Assembly: GCF_026151205.1 (NCBI RefSeq) | Contig: NC_087078.1 | Location: forward strand, 4,171,675-4,235,674 | DNA: 64,000 bases | Source of the DNA: Bolinopsis microptera | Lineage: Eukaryota > Ctenophora > Tentaculata > Lobata > Bolinopsidae | Reading direction: 5' to 3' | Shown: positions 32,701 to 44,700 of the stretch, in pieces | Position numbering within the stretch: position 1 is the first letter of the stretch | Layout of the letters: each line of letters opens with the position of its first letter | Notes under the pieces: generated by a model | The model's database searches: none | What the model saw: only the letters and a program-made list of their open reading frames with translations | Told to the model about the DNA's origin: nothing | Translations under genes and position numbers: made by a program

Positions 32701-35700
32701 CTCGCATGATAACCACGTGTCACGTGGTGACCGTGTGTTATTATGATTACTTTACCTACAGTTCCCACCAACTTCACAGCAACTTCACACCTGTAGTTAC
32801 ATGCAATCAGACTCCGCACGAGGCAGAGCCAATTGTAAACATACGATCAATTAAAACTCACAGAATGAGCGCTCAATTGCAATTGTTCATTGACACAATA
32901 GGATTCCCGATTATTCTCAATCATTGATCTCGTGGTTATCTAATATGATTGGATCATGACTCTCAACTCGGCTGCTGATTGGATAATGACTCTCAACTCG
33001 GCTGCTGATTGGCCAGTGACTCTCAACTCGGCTGCTGATTGGCTATCAGCATATGATTCTTAAGGGATGTGGGCTAGTTCCCTATAACGTGACCGCCTTG
33101 TTTAAATAATGATTTAAAAAGAAGAAGCTGTATCAGCCCGACATTTGTTGCAACTTTTACAAACTGTATCATGAAGGAGCATATTATCACTATTTTAAAA
33201 GTTTATTCTCACAATTTACCGCTCCACTTATATCCACGTTCCACAGACTCCGCATTACTAGTAATAGTTAATACTAGCACATGTAAAACTACCTCTACTT
33301 GCTTGATCGTTTGACTACCCAAGTGGTACAACAAGTCTGACACAATGTCTGAAGATTACCTGTTAGAATCACTCCTCACTCTAGATACATATTACATATC
33401 CTGAAAACGTGATTGTTTGACTACCCAAGTGCAATGTCTGGACAGTATCTCTTACAAAGAGCAGAATTTACAGTCACATCTCAAGATACATATCCCGAAA
33501 ACGTGATATCTAGCTCGGGGTTTTAGAGGGAGTTAATGTGAAACTAATGAAGCGTTGAGAGGTGTAGACCCTCCAGACACTGTGATACCTTGTTGTGGGT
33601 ATCACTGTGAATATATCCAAACACTGTGGTATTTCAGAGGGGTTTCATGTTTGATTTCATGACTAACTGGCGGCACGAGCCTAACAAAGAGGGAGGACAG
33701 CTGAAGTAAATGTGATCCTGTTGTGAGGTGTTCTACAAGGTGAGGTGTTGTACCAGTGTCTACAGAGTAGCTAAAATTAGGATCCCTTTGTAACCAGTTC
33801 TGTCAGAGGTTCACAGTAGAGACTAAAGACCATCACTAAAACTGAGATCTGTCACCGTGTTCTTGTTCACGGCTACTTCTATAATAACAGTGCTGAGTTT
33901 GAGAGAGCACAGTAGAGTTAGGTAGAACTGTGTTCATTATTGTTAGCTAGGCAGACTGTTAGCTAGGCGAACTCCTGGTCAAAAAGAAGCCGTTTCAGCA
34001 AACTTAGAATCTGTTTTATAAAACTACAAATATTTAATAGTTTTTACAGAGGTCTACCAAAAGTTTTATCAACAACAATTGACTTATTTACACCCTTGTA
34101 AATAGCACTTTCTAATTATTGTTCACTCTAAACAACCTGCAGAAAACCTCCCTAAAGTTGTCCTACACAGATTAAAATATTGTAAACAGCTGGTTTGTCG
34201 TTAGACAGTGTCACCAGCTAACTTGGTAACCTAGCTGACCGTTACCTGGTAACTTGTTTCTTGATTACCTGGTAAGTGGTAACTTGTTTCCTGATTACCT
34301 GGTAACCTGTTACCTGATTACCTGGTAACCTGTTACCTGGCAGAATATTAGAGACAGTTAACAATACACCTTTACTCAGCACACAGCTAGACAATACATC
34401 ATACATAACCCTCGCAGACTCTAACTCGTGTCAAATCTCTGAGTCAACTGTCAAAGCTATCATGTACACATTAGTCATCTTCTATTGCATTATAATAGAA
34501 TATGTGCTATATTTAGTGCGCCTCTCCCCGTTTAAAAGCAGTAATGACGTTATGCACTACAATTTGAAAGAGTTCTGAAGACTTGGTAAGAAGCAGTCTA
34601 AGTGGACCTCCAGTTAAGAAGCCTCCAGTTAAGAAGCCTCCAGTTAAGATTTCAGAAGCCTCAACTTTAGAGAATATTACTGCGCAGTTTTTGTAAACTA
34701 GTAGGTTCACTAATTGAGTCTACGGATGGTAAGTTTTTACTGTCTATACAGAAGATAATATTTGTTCTATGCTTGGTCAAACCTAGACCAGTAAAGCCGA
34801 AGAAAGAAAATTGGAGAAGTAAATACCTTTTATTTAATACGATCTTACGAATTCTTATTACAGTAAGAGAGACCAAAACTATTCAGTTCAGTGTATGGTC
34901 TATAATATTCTGTATTAATATTTCAGACCATGTAGGCATGTAGCCTCCAAATTTAAGTTCAATATAATTGGAACAATTTAGCAGTGGTACGTGTTTTATG
35001 TTACTCTAATAATAATACAATATATATAAAGACATGACTTGAGACCACAGGAATGGGGAACAACTTGTATCTTAGATGAATAAGCTCAGAATACAGTTAA
35101 TACGTACGTGTTAGTTGATAAGTAGGGATTAGCTTACTTTGTTAATCGTTAACAAATACCAAATTTATGTTATCAACGAATAAATTAGCAATATTTGAAG
35201 CGTAAAAGCGTAATCTTTGTATTCAAACGTCATACCCTATTGGTCTATAATTTAGCTACTAAAGGCTGTAAGACGGTAACATCAACTCAGTAACAACAGA
35301 TAATATACCCGGAAGAAGGATTTACAAAGGAGCAAAGGAGTGTTATTAATTTACTTATGCTAAGAAGCATTAGTAAAGTTACCACAATAGTCAAGGATAA
35401 TATCCTTGACTATTGTGGTAACTTTACTTTTATCCTTAGGATATGTATGACTGGTTTATAACTCACGTACCTAAGATTTACAGAATTAACTAACTATTAC
35501 TCACATTTCTGGTTAGGAAGTGCATCAGTGAATCCCACAAGAGCGAGGCTGTCTATAAGAGTTTCCCAGCTCCGTTTGCCGTGTTTAGAAGGAGATTGGA
35601 GTAGTGGGTTAGAGCGGGAGGGTTCACGTTTACATCCAGGGGAGAGTGGGTCACGTGTTAACATCTGGAGGGGGAGTTTAGTTGTCAGTCGTGATAAGAC

Positions 35701-38700
35701 GGAACTAGAACAATGTTCCCTTGTTTGGATTAACTGTTAAAATCAAGTGTGTCCTCAAATGTCTAGAGAGTTTGCAACTGAAACACTAAAACACTGATAC
35801 TATTTAATATAAGTAATAATTAATTTATCAGTGAAACTATAATATTACCTTGCTGTCGTGAATACGAGGGTTATTCTGAAAGTTGTGTGCAAGTAAAGGG
35901 GTCCCCGCAGTAGGGGTAGCGGGTAATGTGGATGCACTTCCAAAGTTAGAGGGAGGCGAGGTGTTGGAGCCGTTTCTCACAATCCCGCCGCGCAACGATT
36001 TATCGTTTTTGCTGTTGGAGCGCAGTCGGACCTGAAGGAGATAACGGTCAACACTCTCACGTGTTGAATTATAGGCCAGCACAAGTCTCCCGGACTGTTC
36101 ATCCTCTTTTAGTCGTAATTCTATTTTCAGAGTGTACATATGGAGTGCTGGCCAGTGCGAGGGGGAGATTGGGAAATAACAAAGCAGGGTGCTGACATTG
36201 CAAGCTGCTAGGATAAGGGTTTAAGTTATCAGTCAGATCCTTTTGAGGGTAGCGGTGCGAGTGCAGCTAATTGACTTACTGACATGTCCAAACGGGACGA
36301 CATACACATGAACCAGTCATATAATTAATTGTTAATTTCCTGGTAGTTTTATGACGACACAGATTGAATTAGCTGTAAGAGTGACGTTTAATTAAATTCA
36401 ATTATCACGAGTGAACATGTTCTTTACGTCTAAGAGAAAACAATCAAGAAATTCAATAATGAATAATCAGGTTGTCTACTTCACATCACGAGCTTTTTAT
36501 TATGAATTATCAGAATTTGTAGAAAATACGGTGTCTGGCACACCAGCTCTCAAAGTGTGAGTTTACAGACAAACAACTGTGTACACCATGTACAAACTAT
36601 AGTATACACTACACCCGATACGGAATAACACAAATACGATTAGTGCTGTCATGACTCAAGCTGTCTGATGAAAATAATCAATACGTGGTAACATTGTGTA
36701 GGTATATATATCGCTTCCCCAAGTCCCGGCATAAGCTCTATCATCAACTGGTACTTTAATGGAGGAAAGCCTCCTATTTTTACTTTTTTTTCATGTAAAA
36801 TTGTAAAAACACTCACGCTAGGAGGAGCAGGATCACTCTGCATTCTAGAATACCCGTACATCTCACTAACCCCCTCACAGGGTATCTCATCGTAGTCGTT
36901 ACTAACACTCCCATCTCCTGCTTCTCTTAGAGACATTGGTGGAGGAGAGCTGGTGGAGGAGTTACTGTTGTACTGGACTTCGTAGTGGGAACTACTGGGG
37001 GGACGGAGTGTCAAGGAGCCCAGGAAATGGGAAATTTGTAGTAAATCAGGACATTTCCTCCTATGAACGATGAACAAAGTTAAGTTGATAGAAAGTTGAT
37101 AGTAAGTTGATCGTAAGTTGACTTACTTGGAAGGGCAGCAGGACTGAGGGCAACACATATTAGCTCCAGTAGGCGTCTTCTTTTTCCTCTCGTCTGTACT
37201 GCACTTGGAGGCACTGGTACGTCGGGGAGGAAGGGGAGGCGACTCATTGTGGGACCGGTGCAGCGGGGATAGAGGAATCTGGTTCTGCAGGGGTTACTAG
37301 GGTTACTAACGTGGTAACTGAGGTTAATACTGACGTGGTTACTAGGGTTATTTATGTGGTTACTGGGGCTTCTAATTCTCCAAGAGAATGTTTTCGCCAA
37401 ATGAAAGTCACCAAAACTTAAATTTAATAAGAAATTTGCGTACGTAAAAAGAGGGATGATATTAAATATGGTGACACCTCCCCACAAGAGGGGACATTGT
37501 GTCCTGGTCCCCGCTGTGTTTATCAGTGGGCTCCTCTCCCCACCACCCTACCTCACTCCCCAATACCCCAACACAGCACTGATAACACTGATTAAATTAC
37601 AGACCACTCACTTGTATTATTAAACAGACAAACTCTTTCGACCCAGACGATATTACGCAGAGTTTCAAAATGTTTGGAAACTGTTTAAAAGTGGTGTCAC
37701 GTTTTGGTAACAGCTGGTAAGTGAAATGGCAGGTTTTCTCTAACAATGTCAGGTGTTTCTCTAACAATGTCAGGTGTTTCTGCAGAAATTTCTCAAGAAA
37801 TATGGCCGATAAGGTTGAGTCTGGGCACTATAAATGGTTTTGTAACTTTGTAAGAGGTTTTAAGATATGAGAAGAATCTAAGGAAGTCTATTTTCATGAA
37901 ATTGCGTAATTGTGTATATCTGACATTTAGATAAGAATAAAATAGCCTGAAGTTGGCTAATCTTACCTTACCTACCTACACAGAATACAAGAGGGTGGAA
38001 GAAGAGGGTGGAGGAGGGGTTGAACTGTCACAAGATGACATATATATGACCACTACAACCTCTCACATAAACTTACATGCTATCATCTACCTGTCTGTAG
38101 TGTTTCCTAACAGGCACAGCCTGGATTCTTAATGTAGATATTATAATGTAAACCTCGTTGTTCACAATTTAGAGTTAATGTAAACCTAGTTGGTCACTAT
38201 TCCCAGTTATTGAGGGTAATGATCCCTGTAACACTAACTTAGATTAACCTCTGTAAGAGTAATATAACTTAGATTAATGATCCAGACTATCTTTTGGCAC
38301 TAACTCACTAGTACAGAGCGCAGACTGTGGATATAAATAACATTGCATAACTCTGGAGTAAGTTACGAACTTTTCTTTAAAATACGTTTAAATATATTAA
38401 ACTTTTTAAATATATTTAATTTTACTCTTTTATTCAGCGATGTTTGGACCATCTTTTAAAGAGTTTGGCGCGCAAACTGCAGAGCTGGTAAAGTTTTAAG
38501 TGTTGAGTGTTGAGGGTGTGGGGAAGTCGGTCCCACCCTCCTTACAGTCAAACACACTTTAGCAACCACCACTAGTTTAAAACTCATTCCCACGTACCAC
38601 AAAACCCAAACCCTACAACCCATAATTTAGTGTGGTAATTAAGGAGCATAACTGACTGGAAGCTTCTTACTGAACACTGTACTGGGGGGTTTTGAGAATT

Positions 38701-41700
38701 ATTAAACTTTCGAGGTAGGTATCCCAGATATTTGTCATGACCCCCCTTAACATTGGTGCACAAATCACATTTGGAAACGTGCCATCTAGTTAACATCCCG
38801 GTGATAATTTGATTACTAAGATCGAATTAACGGTTCCCACTCAGTGTGATTACTTTGATTGCAGGTATTGAAGTGCGTTTCCAGTTCTCTGAAACGCGGG
38901 AATAGTTGACGTAATCTTACGTAACATAATGTAAGGATTGTGACATTTAAACAAGCCGAACTATAACATAACCATTATGATTTAAAATCATCTAAATTAG
39001 TCCGAAAGAAAAGAAAAGGCTCTTCTTTGTTAACAGATGGTTCCGGATGTTAAAAAAGGACTAAGAACTATGTTTACACTATGATATTTATATACATCCT
39101 ATATGACTCAACAAGTCTTAATTGATAAGAGTTTTAATTGATGTGAGAATCAATTAATGTCAAAGATAACTTAATCGATAGTTAATTTGTAGCTTGGGAA
39201 GTCATTAGTTTACAGTAATGAACTTGGAGATGCACTTACCAAAATCTGATTGAAATGGTTGCCAGGGGAAGCTGGTACATGTTGTGGGGATGACACATGT
39301 GGTGACGTCAAGTGGTGTTGTGGTGACGTCACGCGGTGTTGTGGTGACGTCACGCGTTGTTGTGGTGACTTCACGTTATTATCGTCAGGACTAATTGACG
39401 TGTAGAGTGGGTCTTGGGAACTTACAGACTGCAAAAGTAAAATTAGTTGATTGTATATAACCGTAACATAAAATTTAAACAGTCTGTTAAAATTATCCGC
39501 ATTTCATACAAATCTATGTTGTAAATTAGTCAGTAGAATTAGAAAGGTGTGCGGAGGTGAATTAATAAATAAAGTAACCAATTAGCGTGACTTACAGATG
39601 TGTGCTGGTAGATAGGTGAGAAGGGTTGAGCAAGGTTGCTGTTGCTATGGTTACCATTATTATTACTCATCTTGGGTGAGCCCAGGTTGAAATCTCTGCA
39701 GCACTTTTTGTAAGCCTCCTCAAAAATAGCTATTCTATTGCAAGCCTGGACTCTGTTTATCTGTAATAAGGTTTACCTTATAGACTATACCATCTGTCTA
39801 AAGATGAATTTAATCTATCTCGTTGTGGTATTCTAATACAATTATCTTAGTTTTAACATTTTAATGATATACTGTTAGTTCAGTAATTAAACTAAACTTC
39901 GACGTAAAAGTTGGAGAATTTTACGAAAATTAAATTTTCTTTTCACTTTGACGTCACACTTGCGTCCTTGATCCTTATTCTCAGCCTATCCTTTTAAAAA
40001 TGAAACATTCTGTAGATTCCTTCTGTTATTGGACCTAATTTTAAGATAAATATAAATATAAATAATAAAGTCCAATTTCTAATAAAGTAATTTATCGGTA
40101 AATATTTGTGTCCGTTATATAAGGAACTATAGATGATGCAGCAAATCCGATCGATTAGTTTAATTAGTAATTGACGTATCCTACATTTAGTTGGACTGAA
40201 TATTTAAAGCCGGATATAAAGAGGGTATAGAATATTATAGAGTATAAAGTGGTAAAACAACAAACCTCCTTCAGTCTCTCAATCTCAGTGTTCAACTCCG
40301 CAATCTTCCCATTCTCAACTTGCTCTACTTGGCGTTTTAACCGAATATTCTCAATCTCTAAACTCCTTATAGATTTGTGTATGTGCTCCTTTATCAACTT
40401 CACTTTCTGGCTCACAGAATCTTCGTCCCGTTTTCGTTGTATCCGCTGAAATATTCGAAATATTCACCAAATTGGGTTTAGGATGAGCTATTTTTAGAGA
40501 TGAGTTTTAGGGCTACATCAGTCGTCATCTAGGCAGTTCCGTAATGAGAATTTAATTGGTACTTAAAATAGTAAAAGAAGGCTGATTTTAATGAAGTACA
40601 TTGAAAAGAAGAAGACCACTAAGTATTCCTAAGTCCTAACACACTGTCAGTTCAACTAAGTAGGTTTATTAAATCACACATTAACCAAAGTAATCCCCCT
40701 CACAGACCACACCCCACCCCTACACAGCACTACCACACCCCGCCCCATGAAGACGAACTCGTTAGTCAGGGAGTTTAAAACGTGTTATTTTAGCGAAACT
40801 GGGAGTCAGAGGGGTCCGTTATAATACTATCAATAAAGGGGCAGACTAATGCAGTGCAGTTCCAGTGCCCTCCTGACAGGTGGAACGTGTTTAAATACCT
40901 GTGTGAGTCATATTCCCACAACAATACCCATACTAAACCCCAGTCTATTAATAGATATATCTCAAAACAGATAAGTGAGCTACAACTGAGTAAGAAGTCA
41001 GTAAAAAATTCTCCACTTACCAGAGCCTGGAAAGAGCCAGAATAACATTAAAACTCCACTTACCAGAGCCTCTATCTCCTCCTCTAAAGCCAGAATAACA
41101 TTAAAACTCCACTTACCAGAGCCTCTATCTCCTCCTCTAAAGCCAGAATAACATTAAAACTCCACTTACCAGAGCCTCTATCTCCTCCTCTAAAGCCAGA
41201 ATAACATTAAAACTCCACTTACCAGAGCCTCTATATCCTCCTCTAGAGCTAGAATAACATTAAAACTCCACTTACCAGAGCCTCTATCTCCTCCTCTAAA
41301 GCCAGAATAACATTAAAACTTCACTTACCAGAGCCTCTATCTCCTCCTCTAAAGCCAGAATAACATTAAAACTCCACTTACCAGAGCCTCTATCTCCTCC
41401 TCTAAAGCCAGAATAACATTAAAACTCCACTTACCAGAGCTTCTATCTCCTCCTCTAAAGCCAGAATAACATTATTCTTCTCCGTCAGCTCTTCTCTGAG
41501 TTGTGTGTTTTGTGCACGTAATTTAGCCGTGATAACGTCGTGACGGTCCAGCGCTTCGTGGTGCAACGCTAGGTTGTCATTCATCTAGCGGAGGGAGGGG
41601 TTATGGGTGGCAATGAAATATTAATGTTAGATCGAAATTATGTTATATGTGTGTGTGTGTGTACAGAGTGCTTTAAACTAATTACTACAAATCCATACAT

Positions 41701-44700
41701 TTTAAGGGTGAATATTATGTAATGGAATGGGAAATGTGTACGTTTTAGTCAACCCTGGCTAGTGGCTACTAGATAGCTTATTAAGTTTCAGTGCGAAGAG
41801 AACAAATGGAACAGTTTCAAATATACAGATTACAGTCCCAATAAAAAAAAACAACTTTCAGTCCAGACAATATAATTAGAAACAGACTGTAGAAACAAGA
41901 GGAGAGGGCGGAGTTACAACTACAAAGCGAAAGAAGAACTCATACAAAAACCTGCGATCAGGATGACATAACTATATAACCACACGGTAACGGCGACACA
42001 GAAAAATAACAATGTTAGGAGTGAAGAGAGAGGCTACTCATCCCACACCTTCGGTTTCTCTAACACACCACGTGCAAACCTCAACCGCGCACGTGTGTTA
42101 TTTGCAACGCACGTACAATTATTGATCTGCTGTAGCCACCGACTATTTTGGTAGAATTTTTATCGCCAAATTCCGGCGGAGGATATTTATTAGCAGACCA
42201 AAACACAGCAGTATTATTTCTTGATATTATTCCGTACAGTCTTTGTCGCACGAGTAACAAGGCGTATGATATTTACCTTAGCCGTGTTAATTAGACAAGG
42301 AATCAATATTCACTTTTGGCGATCTTAACGGTAAAAATTCCTGGCTAAATAATGAATAGATCAATACAGGCGATGAAATTCAGCTGCAATTTTCAGGAAT
42401 GACGTGCGACTAACTGATATAAAACAATGAAAATAAGAAAATCAGGTTAGAAATAAGTCCTATACTGGGGATCTCAGTAATTAAATTTGAACGATATCTC
42501 CCGAAATCCCCTGGCAAATTGGAGCTTACATAAATTATGAACTGTAAAATTTAGTGTGTTTATAGCTGACCCGGTAAAATAGCGTAAAGAGGTAAATGTT
42601 AACAAACAAGCTCAGAACCGGCTGTTTTTAACTATTTTAACTATTTGTAACTATTTCAACTATTTTTACAACTTGTTTTACATTGCCGTTCCTTTCTCCG
42701 ACACTGAGTAACCACCGAGATTGACAAACATGTAACTGTATAAATAGCAACTCAAACATAATAGCACAATAAAACAACTCATTGACATGGGACCTCGCGA
42801 AAAAGTGTCCACCACTCGTGGCAACCGTTGTAGCAGTCATAATGGAGGAGCTTTATATAGGGAAGATAAGGACTCAGGAGCAAATGTATGACTTACTAAC
42901 ACAAAATGTACATATTATTTTCTTCTTCAATTCTCTTAATAAAGGTGGTGAGTATAAACAGTAAGTGTATTTAAATCAATAATGTGGATTGTAAAAACAC
43001 GCTATATTTCTGTTTCTAGTGGATACGCGCGAGGAAATAATATATGGCGTGACATTTGAACAGTTTATTTAAAATCAAACAAACAAAAAGTAGAAGCAAG
43101 AATGCAAAAACTGGATAGAAAGAAAGCGAAAACTGGATAGAAAGAAAGCGAAAACTGGATAACACCGAATAAAACTGTTAACGAGATATAGGATAGCACC
43201 GAACTGTTAACAAGGGATAGAAACAGCGTAAACGAAAATATGCGGCACGATAACAATAATAGCGATGTGATGAGAATAGCAAAACATTTTCATCGACTAA
43301 TGATAAAATTAACATTGTTTGAAGGCGAGTTTACCATCACCCCAGGTATTTTGTTACAGAATTTATTAGAACGATTTAATTATCTATTATTAAAGATATT
43401 GTATCTGTTATAAGACTTTATTGTATCAAGTTTCATGTAAAAATAGAATTGTCGCCACGGCCACGGGGAATTTTTGAATGGTATTTTCTTGTATCATTAT
43501 AAATATAATATTTCAAAAAGTTTACACAACTGACCGGTTGTGGATATTGTTTTGTAAATATAAACAGCAATGTGTATTGTAAACAAAACAAGGCGTGGTT
43601 TGTTTACCATAAACATCACAAAACAACTCAGATTAACTCAATGTAGTGTTAGAGCGCGTTTGAAACTACCCTTTTTCCCGGCATACAAACCCGAGAGCAG
43701 GTCCAGCTGCAGGCGGTAGGGAGGCGGTACAAGACCCGCCGCAGTTAGGTCACAGAACACTGTACTCCGCCTTGTCATCAAGTAGTTAGCCGCTTGTTTA
43801 TGTGACGAGCTGAATATGTATGGGAGAAAGGGAGCGCGCGAGGGTACTTAGCAACTATCACCTAGCAACCTGAGGGTAATTAGCAACTATCACCTAGCAA
43901 CCTGAGGGTACTTAGCAACTATCACCTAGCAACCTGAGGGTACTTAGCAACTATCACTTAGCAACCTAAGGGTACTTAGCAACTATCACCTAGCAACCTG
44001 AGGGTACTTAGCAACTATCACCTAGCAACCTGAGGGTACTTAGCAACTATCACCTAGCAACCTGAGGGTACTTAGCAACTATCACTTAGCAACCTGGTGG
44101 TACTTAGCAACTATCACCTAGCATCACCTAGCAACCTGAGGGTAATTAGCAACTATCACCTAGCAACCTGAGGGTACTTAGCAACTATCACCTAGCAACC
44201 TGAGGGTACTTAGCAACTATCACATAGCATCACCTAGCAACCTGAGGGTAATTAGCAACTATCACCTAGCAACCTGAGGGTACTTAGCAACTACCACCTA
44301 GCAACCTGAGGGTACTTAGCAACTATCACTTAGCAACTTGAGGGTAATTAGCAACTACCACCTAGCATCACCTAGCAACCTGAGGGTACTTAGTAACTAT
44401 CACCTAGCGAACTAAAGCTTAAGGGTACTTAAATTTGAAAAACTTTCGCCTACCAATCTAAGGGTAATTTGCGTCTATCACCTATCAAGATGATCAATAA
44501 CTGAACAATAAACCGGTGCAGTAAAAAGAGTACGTAACTATGACAATATACCAGCTCTATTTTCCGAAACAAGACAACAACAAAAAGTGATAGCTCCCCA
44601 GGGATCAGTGCTAGGATAGCGTCGACAGAGGAAGCCTCAGCAAGCTACCACCACACGAGACAGCATCCCCTCACAGTCCTGGTAGAAGAGGGTGACACGT

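Noticed and set aside
33640-33720. Candidate PLEKHH exon after TTTACTTCAG on the minus strand
   Set aside because: In the phase required by neighbouring exons it meets a stop early; the other frames show no PH similarity.
38584-38796. Minus-strand frame of 70 codons between PLEKHH exons
   Set aside because: The exons on both sides join in phase without it, and its ends lack splice signals.
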